Shown: positions 20,843 through 29,588 of the stretch, piece by piece
Position numbering within the stretch: position 1 is the first letter of the stretch
How the letters are laid out: each line of letters begins with the position of its first letter
NCBI GenBank assembly: GCA_913059105.1
Contig: CAJXRL010000003.1
Coordinates: forward strand, 1-32,084
DNA length: 32,084 bases
Reading direction: 5' to 3'
DNA from: an uncultured Flavobacteriales bacterium
GTDB taxonomy: Bacteria > Bacteroidota > Bacteroidia > Flavobacteriales_E > Vicingaceae
The notes under the pieces: generated by a model
Database searches by the model: none
The model's input: only the letters and a program-made list of their open reading frames with translations
Told to the model about the DNA's origin: nothing
Program-made: the position numbers and the translations under genes

Positions 20843-22177
20843 ATGGGAACTTTTGAAATTACCGGTGGCAAAAAGTTAAAAGGCGACCTGACTCCTCAAG
20901 GAGCAAAAAACGAAGCACTTCAGATTCTATGTGCTGTACTACTTACTCCTGAAAAGGTAACCATTGAAAATATTCCCGACATCATAGATGTCAATAAGTT
21001 GATTGACTTATTGAAAGATTTAGGTGTAAAGGTGTCAGAAATTCCAAATTCAGCTACAGCAGCCGGATGTAAAACCTATACTTTTCAAGCAGACGAAATT
21101 GACATTGAATACTTGAATACCCAAGAGTTTAAGAAAAAAGGTTCAGGACTAAGAGGCTCAGTAATGATTTTAGGTCCTTTACTTTCAAGATTTGGGAAAG
21201 GTTATATTCCTAGACCAGGTGGAGACAAAATAGGAAGAAGAAGGCTAGATACTCACTTCATTGGCTTTCAGAAATTAGGAGCAAAATTCATTTACAACAA
21301 AGAGAATAAATTCTATAAAGTTGAAGCGAATAACCTAAAAGGATGTTACATGCTTTTAGACGAGGCATCTGTAACAGGAACAGCTAACATTATAATGGCG
21401 GCTGTTTTAGCAAAGGGAACTACAACTATTTATTATGCGGCTTGTGAACCTTATTTGCAACAACTTTGTAAAATGTTAAACCGAATGGGTGCTAAGATTA
21501 GCGGTATTGGTTCGAACTTAGTAACAATTGAAGGAGTTGAATCTTTAGGAGGATGCACTCATCGAGTACTTCCAGACATGATTGAAATTGGCAGTTTCAT
21601 CGGTTTAGCAGCTATGACTGGATCCGAAATTACGATTAAAGACGTTTCTTACCCTGACTTAGGTATCATACCCGATACTTTCAGAAAATTAGGCATAAGA
21701 ATAGAGCTTAAAGGAGATGATTTGTATATCCCAGCTCAAGAGAGTTATGAGATTGAAACCTTTATTGACGGTTCAATCATGACTATATCCGATGCTCCTT
21801 GGCCTGGTTTTACCCCAGATTTACTGAGTATTATTTTAGTAGTTGCGACACAAGCTAAAGGGTCTGTATTGATTCATCAAAAGATGTTCGAGAGTCGTTT
21901 ATTCTTCACTGATAAGTTGATTGACATGGGTGCGCAAATTATATTATGCGATCCGCATAGAGCAACGGTAATTGGGCTAAACAACCAAAACAAGTTAAGA
22001 GGAATTCAAATGACCTCGCCTGATATAAGAGCGGGAGTTTCACTTTTGATTGCTGCTATGTCGGCTAAAGGGAAAAGTTTGATCCATAACATTGAGCAGA
22101 TTGATAGAGGTTATGGTAAAATTGACGAACGTCTAAATGCAATTGGAGCAGAAATTAAACGAACCACTGGCAATTAA
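20843..22177 (+). CDS. murA: UDP-N-acetylglucosamine 1-carboxyvinyltransferase
   Basis: 444 aa; GAKNEALQ, LRGSVMILGPLLSRFGKG, PGGDKIGRRRLDTH, DIRAGVSLLIAAM, IDRGYGKIDERL. Confidence 0.96.
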   Translation: MGTFEITGGKKLKGDLTPQGAKNEALQILCAVLLTPEKVTIENIPDIIDVNKLIDLLKDLGVKVSEIPNSATAAGCKTYTFQADEIDIEYLNTQEFKKKGSGLRGSVMILGPLLSRFGKGYIPRPGGDKIGRRRLDTHFIGFQKLGAKFIYNKENKFYKVEANNLKGCYMLLDEASVTGTANIIMAAVLAKGTTTIYYAACEPYLQQLCKMLNRMGAKISGIGSNLVTIEGVESLGGCTHRVLPDMIEIGSFIGLAAMTGSEITIKDVSYPDLGIIPDTFRKLGIRIELKGDDLYIPAQESYEIETFIDGSIMTISDAPWPGFTPDLLSIILVVATQAKGSVLIHQKMFESRLFFTDKLIDMGAQIILCDPHRATVIGLNNQNKLRGIQMTSPDIRAGVSLLIAAMSAKGKSLIHNIEQIDRGYGKIDERLNAIGAEIKRTTGN

Positions 22178-22299
22178 GTTGGATTGTAGGAATTTTGTTT
22201 TTTTGACCTCTTTTAACAATTTTTGAATTCTAGAATCGTTCTTTTCGTGTAATTTTAGGATTCGGCACCATTTGTGTTTTAATTAAAAAAATATCAATT

Positions 22300-22872
22300 A
22301 TGAAATTAAATAAATATATAGCAGTTTGTGTTCTAGTATCGTCGTTGACTCTATTAGCATTTACCAACTCTTCAACCACCACAGAGAAAGTAATCATTGA
22401 TGGAAAGGAAGTAACGGTTGGTTTAAATATTGGAAATAAAGCACCTGAAATTAAATTGAACGATCCTAATGGCAAAGCAATCGCCTTATCTGATTTGAAA
22501 GGGAAAATGGTATTAATTGATTTTTGGGCAGCTTGGTGTGGACCTTGTAGAAGAGAGAATCCAAATGTGGTTGCAACTTATAATAAGTTCAAAGATTCGA
22601 AATTTGAAAATGGGAAAGGTTTTACGGTTTACAGCGTTTCTTTAGATAAATCCAAAGAAAAATGGCAAAACGCAATTATGCAAGATAAATTGAGTTGGGC
22701 AAATCATGTAAGTGATTTGAAGGTGTGGGAAACGGCGCCACGAGCTGACTATAGATTTGGAGGCATACCTTTTGCCATTTTAATTGATGGAGATGGTATC
22801 ATTGTTGGAAAAGGACCGAGTGTTAGAGGACAGAATTTAGGAATGCTTTTGAACAATTTAGTACTGAAATAA
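22300..22872 (+). CDS. TlpA/ResA-like secreted thioredoxin-family protein
   Basis: 190 aa; N-terminal signal sequence, GNKAPEIKLNDPNGKAIALSDLKGKMVLIDFWAAWCGPCRRENPNV, cis-Pro GGIPFAILID. Confidence 0.92.
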   Translation: MKLNKYIAVCVLVSSLTLLAFTNSSTTTEKVIIDGKEVTVGLNIGNKAPEIKLNDPNGKAIALSDLKGKMVLIDFWAAWCGPCRRENPNVVATYNKFKDSKFENGKGFTVYSVSLDKSKEKWQNAIMQDKLSWANHVSDLKVWETAPRADYRFGGIPFAILIDGDGIIVGKGPSVRGQNLGMLLNNLVLK

Positions 22873-22896
22873 AACACCAGAACATAACTTACGCTG

Positions 22897-22928
22897 AACG
22901 CCTAGATTTACTTATCTAGGCGTTTTTT
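22897..22928 (+). terminator. Rho-independent terminator after the TlpA-like gene
   Basis: AACGCCTAGA-TTTACT-TA-TCTAGGCGTT followed by a T-run; perfect 10-bp arms. Confidence 0.93.
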
Positions 22929-23117
22929 ATTTACTGTAACTTATCAAGGTAGTTTTTGATATTGTTTAATTAATGTCATCAGCATTAGATTATATATAAG
23001 TCTCAGCATTGCCCACTGGTTATTCCACTGTTAAGCTCTTTTTATTCTGTCAAAATGGCAATCAACAAACGTGGCAAAGCATTTGAAAAGGAGCTTTGGA
23101 TAACAAAAACTTCCAAC

Positions 23118-23678
23118 ATGAAAGACGAAAAAAATTCAGTAGAAGAGCAAGAAGATAAGATTGAGAATACTTTGGAACAAGAAGAAGCTACATCAAATGA
23201 GGAGTCAAATCCTATAGAAGAATTAAGCGATACTGAGAAGAAAGATATTGAAATTCAAGAATTAAAGGACAAACACCTAAGGCTGTATTCAGAATTTGAT
23301 AACTTCAGAAGAAGAACGCAGAAGGAGAAATTAGAGCTTTATAAAACAGCTGGAGAAGATATTTTCAAAGCTTTATTACCTGTAATGGATGACTTTGAAC
23401 GTGCCAAAAAGTCAATGGAAGACAGCCAAGACTATGACAGTTTGAAAGTAGGTGTTGATTTGATTTTTAATAAGTTTTCAAACATTTTTAAGTCAAATGG
23501 ATTAGAGCCAATGGCAGATATTATTGGTAGCAATTTTGATAGCGAAATTCATGAAGCTATAACTCAAATACCTGCACCAAACGATGAGTTAAAAGGCAAA
23601 GTAGTTGATGTGGTAGAGCAAGGTTACACTTTGAAAGAAAAAGTGATCCGTTTTGCCAAAGTAGTTGTAGGAAAATAA
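23118..23678 (+). CDS. grpE: Nucleotide exchange factor GrpE
   Basis: KDKHLRLYSEFDNFRRRTQKEKLELYKTAGEDIFKALLPVMDDFERA...EAITQIPAPNDELKGKVVDVVEQGYTLKEKVIRFAKVVVGK; start MKDEKNS at 23118 preferred over 23055. Confidence 0.96.
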   Translation: MKDEKNSVEEQEDKIENTLEQEEATSNEESNPIEELSDTEKKDIEIQELKDKHLRLYSEFDNFRRRTQKEKLELYKTAGEDIFKALLPVMDDFERAKKSMEDSQDYDSLKVGVDLIFNKFSNIFKSNGLEPMADIIGSNFDSEIHEAITQIPAPNDELKGKVVDVVEQGYTLKEKVIRFAKVVVGK

Positions 23679-23687
23679 AACCCAATC

Positions 23688-24848
23688 ATGTCTAAAAGAG
23701 ATTATTACGAAGTATTAGGTGTTGAAAAAAGCGCTACAGCTCAAGAAATAAAAAAGGCGTACAGAAAGCTTGCATTGAAATTCCATCCGGATAAGAACCC
23801 TGATAATAAGGAAGCGGAAGATAAATTCAAAGAAGCAGCTGAAGCATACGAAATTCTAAGCAACGACGAGAAAAAAGCCAAGTTTGACAGATTCGGTCAT
23901 GCAGGAATGGGCGGCGGCGGCTTCGGCGGTGGCGGTGGCGGTGGAATGAATATGGACGACATATTCTCGCAGTTTGGTGATATATTCGGTGGCGGCGGTG
24001 GCGGTGGCTTTAGCGGTTTTGGTGGCGGCGGTGGTCGTGGAGGCCGAAGAGTCAACCGAGGAAGTAATATTAGAGTAAAGGTTAAAATGACTTTAGCAGA
24101 TGTAGTCAACGGAGTTGAAAAGAAAATTAAAGTAAAAAAATTCATCAGTTGTAATCCTTGTTCCGGTTCAGGTGCTGAAGGTGGCTCTGGCGGATTTACT
24201 ACTTGCGATACATGCAAAGGTGCAGGGCAAGTGAACAGAATAACAAATACTTTTCTGGGCCAAATGCAAACAGCATCAACCTGCCCTACATGCGGTGGCG
24301 ATGGTAAAATAATTACCAATAAGTGTAATTCTTGTCATGGTGATGGAATTGTAAAAGACGATGATACAATAGAATTAAAAATTCCTGCAGGTGTGGAAGA
24401 TGGAATGCAACTTTCTGTTTCTGGAAAAGGAAATATGGGTGCAAGAAATGGCGTAGCTGGAGATTTAATTGTTGCAATTGAAGAAGAGGAACATGAAGAA
24501 TTAAAGAGAGATGGTAACAACATTTTATACGATTTATACATCCCATTTCCAGATGCAATTTTAGGTACAGACATTACCGTTCCAACCGTGAACGGAAAGG
24601 CTAAAATAAAAATTGAGCCAGGAACGCAAGGAGGAAAAGTCCTACGACTTCGGAATAAAGGCATTCCTGATGTGAACGGATACAGAACAGGGGACCAAAT
24701 GGTGAATGTAAATGTTTGGACTCCTCAAACACTTTCTAAAGAGGAGAAAGGAATAATAGAGAAATTAAAAGATTCAGAAAATTTTGTCCCAAGCCCAACC
24801 GCACAAGACAAAGGTTTCTTTGGCCGAATGAAAGATTACTTTAGTTAA
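23688..24848 (+). CDS. dnaJ: Molecular chaperone DnaJ
   Basis: 386 aa; J-domain with HPDK, Gly-rich linker, four CxxCxGxG repeats ([32 protein letters not shown]). Confidence 0.99.
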   Translation: MSKRDYYEVLGVEKSATAQEIKKAYRKLALKFHPDKNPDNKEAEDKFKEAAEAYEILSNDEKKAKFDRFGHAGMGGGGFGGGGGGGMNMDDIFSQFGDIFGGGGGGGFSGFGGGGGRGGRRVNRGSNIRVKVKMTLADVVNGVEKKIKVKKFISCNPCSGSGAEGGSGGFTTCDTCKGAGQVNRITNTFLGQMQTASTCPTCGGDGKIITNKCNSCHGDGIVKDDDTIELKIPAGVEDGMQLSVSGKGNMGARNGVAGDLIVAIEEEEHEELKRDGNNILYDLYIPFPDAILGTDITVPTVNGKAKIKIEPGTQGGKVLRLRNKGIPDVNGYRTGDQMVNVNVWTPQTLSKEEKGIIEKLKDSENFVPSPTAQDKGFFGRMKDYFS

Positions 24849-24864
24849 GGAAATTTAAATCCTT

Positions 24865-24910
24865 AAAAAACCTTGTTAGTTCTATTAATATAGAATAGCA
24901 AGGTTTTTTT
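24865..24910. terminator. Bidirectional terminator between convergent dnaJ and the YkgJ-type gene
   Basis: AAAAAACCTTG ... TTCTAT-TAAT-ATAGAA ... CAAGGTTTTTT; A-run and T-run flank the stem so it works on both strands. Confidence 0.9.
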
Positions 24911-25403
24911 ATGTCTTAGAACTCTTTAACATATTAGAAACTACATGTGCAACAGCGGGACACAATCGAGTATTTTTAGCAGTTATATCTAGAATTTGAT
25001 GCATTCTTTTACGATTTGTATGTGGAAATTCTCTGCAGGCTTTTGGTCTAGAGTCATACGCCATGCATTTGTTATCCTCTAACAAAAATGGGCAAGGCGA
25101 TAATTTTAATACTTGATCTCCGTCTTCGTCTGTTTTTAAATATTCATCAAAAAATTTGGCAGGCTTTATTCTAAAATGAGCCGCCATACGTTCCACATCT
25201 TTATCATAAAAAATTGGCGAAGTTGTTTTACAGCAATTGGCGCAGTCTAAACAATCAATTTTTTCAAAAGCTTTATCATGTAATTCATGGAAAATGTCGT
25301 CTAAATTCTTGGGTGGTCGTTTTGCGATCTTGCCAAAAAATTTATTCACTTCCTTTCTATTAGCCTTTGCTTCGTCTATTTTTTGCTTTAATTCAGGTTT
25401 CAT
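24909..25403 (-). CDS. YkgJ-type cysteine-cluster protein
   Basis: 164 aa; CLDCANCCKTTSPIFY...CPFLLEDNKCMAYDSRPKACREFPHTN. Confidence 0.9.
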   Translation of the reverse strand: MKPELKQKIDEAKANRKEVNKFFGKIAKRPPKNLDDIFHELHDKAFEKIDCLDCANCCKTTSPIFYDKDVERMAAHFRIKPAKFFDEYLKTDEDGDQVLKLSPCPFLLEDNKCMAYDSRPKACREFPHTNRKRMHQILDITAKNTRLCPAVAHVVSNMLKSSKT

Positions 25404-25526
25404 TTTATTTAGAGTTTAGCAGTTAGCGATTAGGATGCTTTACTTAACCTAATCTTCATACATTTCCTGCTTAATACTTTTTGCCACACAATCGTCTGTC
25501 ACACGTACCGTTTTTTTCGCTCAGTT

Positions 25527-26192
25527 TCAAATCTTCCAAGCCCTGCACATTTCTCGCTTTCCCCCTTCAGGTCCTTTTAGCTTTTCAACAGTAAAACCAA
25601 CTGCTTGCAATCTACGTCGAATTACTCCTTTCACGCAATAAGTTACTAAACTACCTCCGTGTTTCAATGAATCGAACATTTTTATAAATATCTCCTCTGA
25701 CCACATTTCCCCTTGCTTTTCAGGGGCAAATGCATCAAAATAAATAACATCGAATTGTTCTGTTTTCAATACTAACTCATTTAACTTTGTTTGATATTTA
25801 GTGAGTTTAAAGTTCGGCATAAGTTGAGCTGGCTTTTCCCAAGGAGCAGAATGGATTTTACGAAACAAGCCTTCTTCAATAGAAAGTAGTTCCGAAAAAT
25901 TAATAAAACTAAGTTCCTCCTCTATTATTGGAAAAGCCTCAACAGCGTGGTAATTGACAATCAGTTCATGTTCTTGCGCTGCTTTGATGGTGGTCATCAC
26001 GTTTAATCCTGTGCCCATGCCAACTTCAAATACGGCAATTTCGTTCACCCCGGATTTAGATAACAATCCATTTTTAATAAAAATGTGATTAGATTCCACT
26101 ATTGCCCCATGTTTTGAATGGTAATGCTCATCCATTTCTTCCAAATAAATAGAAGTTGAACCATCTGCTGTTTTAATAAATTGTCGTTTCAC
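25527..26192 (-). CDS. mnmD: tRNA (5-methylaminomethyl-2-thiouridine) methyltransferase, MnmD-type
   Basis: 221 aa; VFEVGMGTGLNVMTTIKAA, VIYFDAFAPEKQGEMWSEEIF, GGSLVTYCVKGVIRRRLQAVGFTVEKLKGPEGGKREM; start codon is GTG (26190-26192). Confidence 0.92.
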   Translation of the reverse strand: MKRQFIKTADGSTSIYLEEMDEHYHSKHGAIVESNHIFIKNGLLSKSGVNEIAVFEVGMGTGLNVMTTIKAAQEHELIVNYHAVEAFPIIEEELSFINFSELLSIEEGLFRKIHSAPWEKPAQLMPNFKLTKYQTKLNELVLKTEQFDVIYFDAFAPEKQGEMWSEEIFIKMFDSLKHGGSLVTYCVKGVIRRRLQAVGFTVEKLKGPEGGKREMCRAWKI

Positions 26193-26212
26193 AAGTAGGT
26201 ATATATATTTTA

Positions 26213-26220
26213 CAAAAATA
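26213..26220 (-). promoter_or_regulatory. Candidate -7 box TATTTTTG upstream of mnmD
   Basis: Matches TAnnTTTG on the minus strand, 20 nt before the GTG; no clear -33 TTG. Confidence 0.35.
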
Positions 26221-26268
26221 GCCTTTCAGTCTGTCGTATTTGTTACCCACTATCTCAAAATTCAGGCT

Positions 26269-26276
26269 TAAATTTG
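26269..26276 (+). promoter_or_regulatory. Candidate -7 box TAAATTTG upstream of the thioredoxin-fold gene
   Basis: Matches TAnnTTTG, 14 nt before ATG 26291; the nearest TTTG is 26 nt upstream, longer than the usual spacer. Confidence 0.4.
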
Positions 26277-26290
26277 CACAAAATTATCTC

Positions 26291-26911
26291 ATGGAAACTC
26301 AAACCAAGTCAATCATCACAAAGGAAGTGCTCAATAATGCAATGAGCTATGACACCTATATGAATTTGCTTCAAGATTTATTAGCTGAGGATAAAACCAC
26401 TGGAGGTAATCAGAGTGAAGCGATGGTAGGTTATGGCAAAATGAATGTTCAGCGGATGAAACGTTTGAACAAAACGATCCAATTGCAACAAGAGCTTCAA
26501 GATGTTTTAAAAAAACTAACTCGAGAAATGACATTTTTGGTTATTACTGAAGGGTGGTGTGGCGATGCTGCTCAAAACATTCCTGTGCTTAATAAACTTC
26601 TAGAACACACCAACAATATAGATCTAAAACTAGTTTTAAGAGATGAAAATTTAGCACTCATGGATGCTTTCTTAACCAATGGAGGACGTTCTATTCCTAA
26701 ATTAATTGCCTTGGATTCTTCTACTTTAGAAATAATTGGCACATGGGGCCCTCGGCCAGAAACAGCACAATTTATGGTTACGGAATTCAAAAAACTAGAA
26801 AATGGAGACTACAGTGAATTTGTAAAGGAGGTACAATTGTGGTATGCAAGGGACAAAACCATTGCCATACAAAATGAACTGATTGGCTTACTTAAATCTT
26901 GGAATTTGTAA
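26291..26911 (+). CDS. Thioredoxin-fold family protein with one cysteine (WCGDAAQ)
   Basis: FLVITEGWCGDAAQNIPVLNKL and cis-Pro RSIPKLIALD; start METQTKS at 26291 (ORF begins 26240). Confidence 0.85.
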   Translation: METQTKSIITKEVLNNAMSYDTYMNLLQDLLAEDKTTGGNQSEAMVGYGKMNVQRMKRLNKTIQLQQELQDVLKKLTREMTFLVITEGWCGDAAQNIPVLNKLLEHTNNIDLKLVLRDENLALMDAFLTNGGRSIPKLIALDSSTLEIIGTWGPRPETAQFMVTEFKKLENGDYSEFVKEVQLWYARDKTIAIQNELIGLLKSWNL

Positions 26912-26945
26912 AGCAATAATCTAAGTTTTCCTCGTTTGGTAGGTA

Positions 26946-26953
26946 TATATTTG
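26946..26953 (+). promoter_or_regulatory. Candidate -7 box TATATTTG just upstream of the lipoprotein start
   Basis: Matches TAnnTTTG and ends 6 bp before ATG 26959; no clear -33 TTG. Confidence 0.35.
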
Positions 26954-26958
26954 CATTT

Positions 26959-28428
26959 ATGAAATTTGCCCGAATTATTCTTTTAATACTTGTTGTTAGT
27001 GTTATTTTCTCATGCAGACGAGATGATGATTTTATTGAAGATAATAGCGCCAAACTTGAATTCTCAACTGATTCAATTTCATTTGACACGGTATTTACTA
27101 CTATTGGTTCAGTCACCAAAAATTTCAGAATCTACAATCCGCATAAGAAAACCATTAAAATAAGCTCTATCCGTCTGAATGGTGGAACAAACTCATCTTT
27201 TCGAATCAATATTGATGGCCTTTCCGGAAATAACATTCAGGATCTTGAAATTCCTGCAGAAGATAGTTTATTCGCCTTTATAGAAGTAACAGTTAACCCA
27301 GGCAATGCTCTAAATCCTTTTGTTATAGAGGATTATATAGAGTTCAATACCAACGGCAATCAACAGCGTGTTGTATTAACAGCATGGGGACAAAATGCCA
27401 TTTATTACACCCCAACATCATTTAACCGTGGCTTACCTGATTTTACTTGTTTAACAGGACCTTGTAGTGACGCTGTACCGCCTGTGGATGTAACTTGGAC
27501 AGATAGTTTGCCAATTGTAGTTTATGGTTTTATTGCTATCGATACATTGGATAAGCTCACAATTGAAGCAGGTACTAAAATCCATTTTCACAATGGTGGC
27601 GGAATGTGGGTATACCGTGGTGGCTCTTTAACAGTGCGTGGAACAAAACAAAAGCCCGTTATTTTCAGAGGAGATAGACTAGAACCCGGATATGAAGACC
27701 TACCAGGACAATGGGATCGGATTTGGATTAATGAAGGTGCCTTCAATGATATTAACTTTGCAGTCATACAGAATGCCTTTGTTGGAATTCAAGCAGAAGC
27801 TTTATTCTTAAATGGCAACCCGGCGGAGTTAGGTAATCTCAACTTGAAGAATACAATTATTAAAAATTGCTCTGGCATAGGCATTCTTTCAGCCTATTTT
27901 AATTTAGCAGCTGAAAATACAGTTATATCAAACTGTGGAGAATACAATGCTGTGCTACAAGCATTGGGGAATTGGAGGTTCGATCATTGCACATTTGCAA
28001 ATTACGCAAGTGGAACTGGCAGAGAAACACCTTCCGTATTCATAAAGAATAACTATACAGTTGGCGCTTCTATATTTGTAGATACTCCTAATGTAGCCAT
28101 CCGGAATTCCATTATATATGGCACTATCGATTCTGAATTTAATATCGAAGTAATTAACAACGGTAGTTCAAATGTTACGGTATTGAATTCTATCTTGAAA
28201 ACAGATGAAAATACCTCCAATGCTAATAAATATCAAAACATATTAAAAAACCCTATTGACGAAATTTTTAATGATGCAGAAGATGGAGACTTTGAATTGT
28301 ATGACAATTCGAAAGCTAGGAATATAGGAAACATAACAATTGGCAACAGTATCCCCCGAGATTTGAATGGAAATGATAGACCGTCTTCAGACGGATTACC
28401 CGATGCCGGAGCCTACGAATTTCAATAG
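26959..28428 (+). CDS. Predicted lipoprotein with right-handed beta-helix repeat region
   Basis: 489 aa; lipobox VSVIFSC; repetitive KLTIEAGTKIHFHNGGGMWVYRGGSLTVRGTKQKPVIFRG / NLKNTIIKNCSGIGI / ENTVISNCGEYNAV; ends NGNDRPSSDGLPDAGAYEFQ. Confidence 0.8.
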   Translation: MKFARIILLILVVSVIFSCRRDDDFIEDNSAKLEFSTDSISFDTVFTTIGSVTKNFRIYNPHKKTIKISSIRLNGGTNSSFRINIDGLSGNNIQDLEIPAEDSLFAFIEVTVNPGNALNPFVIEDYIEFNTNGNQQRVVLTAWGQNAIYYTPTSFNRGLPDFTCLTGPCSDAVPPVDVTWTDSLPIVVYGFIAIDTLDKLTIEAGTKIHFHNGGGMWVYRGGSLTVRGTKQKPVIFRGDRLEPGYEDLPGQWDRIWINEGAFNDINFAVIQNAFVGIQAEALFLNGNPAELGNLNLKNTIIKNCSGIGILSAYFNLAAENTVISNCGEYNAVLQALGNWRFDHCTFANYASGTGRETPSVFIKNNYTVGASIFVDTPNVAIRNSIIYGTIDSEFNIEVINNGSSNVTVLNSILKTDENTSNANKYQNILKNPIDEIFNDAEDGDFELYDNSKARNIGNITIGNSIPRDLNGNDRPSSDGLPDAGAYEFQ

Positions 28429-28432
28429 ACAA

Positions 28433-29488
28433 TTAATTCAATAGAAATTCAATGGTATCTATTCCATCAGCATAATCCCATAATTCAGGAGATTGCGCTT
28501 TACCAAATGAAACTCTTTGAGGCAAATCTTCATTAGAAACGACGCATTGAAGCTCATCTTTTAGATTTTCAATGACTCTTTTAACGTCTTCCATATTATC
28601 GTAAAACTCATAAAACAATACTCCTACCGGAGAATGAATTCCTTCGTCCTCTTTCATCAGCAGAAAACCGTTTTCAATTAATTCTGCTTGACTCAATAAA
28701 TAAACAGCTTTATTGTAGTCATAGTTATTTGCGTACTTGTTATGATTTCCTATTTCTTGATAATGGAATAGTGCTTTAAAAACGATATCTAAATCATAGC
28801 CTTTTGGTAAATATAGCTTTGTTACATTTCTGCATCCCAAACCAAAATGTCGAAATATATCGTGACTCAATCCAAGTAAGTCATCTTCGCTTTCTTCCCC
28901 TCTTAGAACCGCAACTGACGTCCTGTTTTTTCTAATAATTCGTTTTTTGTCTTTAAAGTAATAATCAAAATAACGAGCAGAATTGTCGCTTCCTGTTGCA
29001 ATTAAGCCGTCAACATCTTTCAATTGTTCTACTATTTGTACTTGATCGGCGTTTGGAATTATTTTTTTAATAACCTTCAAAACTAGCAGCATCAAACTCC
29101 TATCTTTTGAAGAAAGCTTTGCATGTAATATATTCCCACTAATTATGACACAAAGTGCGTCATGCAAACCAACCAAAGGTAAATTGCCAGCCATAATCAC
29201 CCCTACTTTATGATTTTTATTCGTTTCCAAATTGTAATTAACCAACCACTGCTCGACTTTATTCTTCTCTAAAGAGTTCGCCCAAGCCGCATAGACTGCC
29301 ATTACAGAATCTTTTGTAAACCATCCATTTTCTCGGTAAGCCGTTTCAATAAATTTAGAAGCCATGATAATCTCTTGCTCAAGAATCTTGTTTTCAAACA
29401 GATAAGCACTGTCATTGTTATAATTCAAACTCTCCTTAAAGAATTGACCTAACGCTATAAGAGTTGATTTTTTAGTCTCTGAATTCAT
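28433..29488 (-). CDS. LuxC-type acyl-CoA reductase
   Basis: 351 aa; VGVIMAGNLPLVGLHDALCVIISGN, GLIATGSDNSARYFDYYF, FRHFGLGCRNVTKLYLPKGYD. Confidence 0.85.
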   Translation of the reverse strand: MNSETKKSTLIALGQFFKESLNYNNDSAYLFENKILEQEIIMASKFIETAYRENGWFTKDSVMAVYAAWANSLEKNKVEQWLVNYNLETNKNHKVGVIMAGNLPLVGLHDALCVIISGNILHAKLSSKDRSLMLLVLKVIKKIIPNADQVQIVEQLKDVDGLIATGSDNSARYFDYYFKDKKRIIRKNRTSVAVLRGEESEDDLLGLSHDIFRHFGLGCRNVTKLYLPKGYDLDIVFKALFHYQEIGNHNKYANNYDYNKAVYLLSQAELIENGFLLMKEDEGIHSPVGVLFYEFYDNMEDVKRVIENLKDELQCVVSNEDLPQRVSFGKAQSPELWDYADGIDTIEFLLN

Positions 29489-29510
29489 GTCTATTTTATA
29501 CTTAAAACGT

Positions 29511-29568
29511 TAATTTTGCATCCTAATTTGAACCAATTGAATTGCTCATTGGTTTTGATACAAAATTA
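29511..29568. promoter_or_regulatory. Divergent promoter region with inverted repeat
   Basis: TAATTTTG on + at 29511-29518 and on - at 29561-29568; the minus box has TTG (29587-29589) 18 bp upstream; inverted repeat AACCAAT-N10-ATTGGTT at 29531-29554 lies between. Confidence 0.45.
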
Positions 29569-29588
29569 CAAACATAAACTAGACCTCA

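Noticed and set aside
23897-24319. 140-aa minus-strand ORF rich in poly-proline
   Set aside because: Antisense shadow of the dnaJ Gly-rich linker and zinc-finger repeats; no start context or plausible product.
25428-25454. Hairpin GATTAGG-N13-CCTAATC between mnmD and the YkgJ-type gene
   Set aside because: Short stem, AT-rich context and no T-run; chance level cannot be excluded.
28433-29488. Bioluminescence (lux) system
   Set aside because: Only a LuxC-type reductase is present; no luciferase (luxAB), luxD or luxE in the window.
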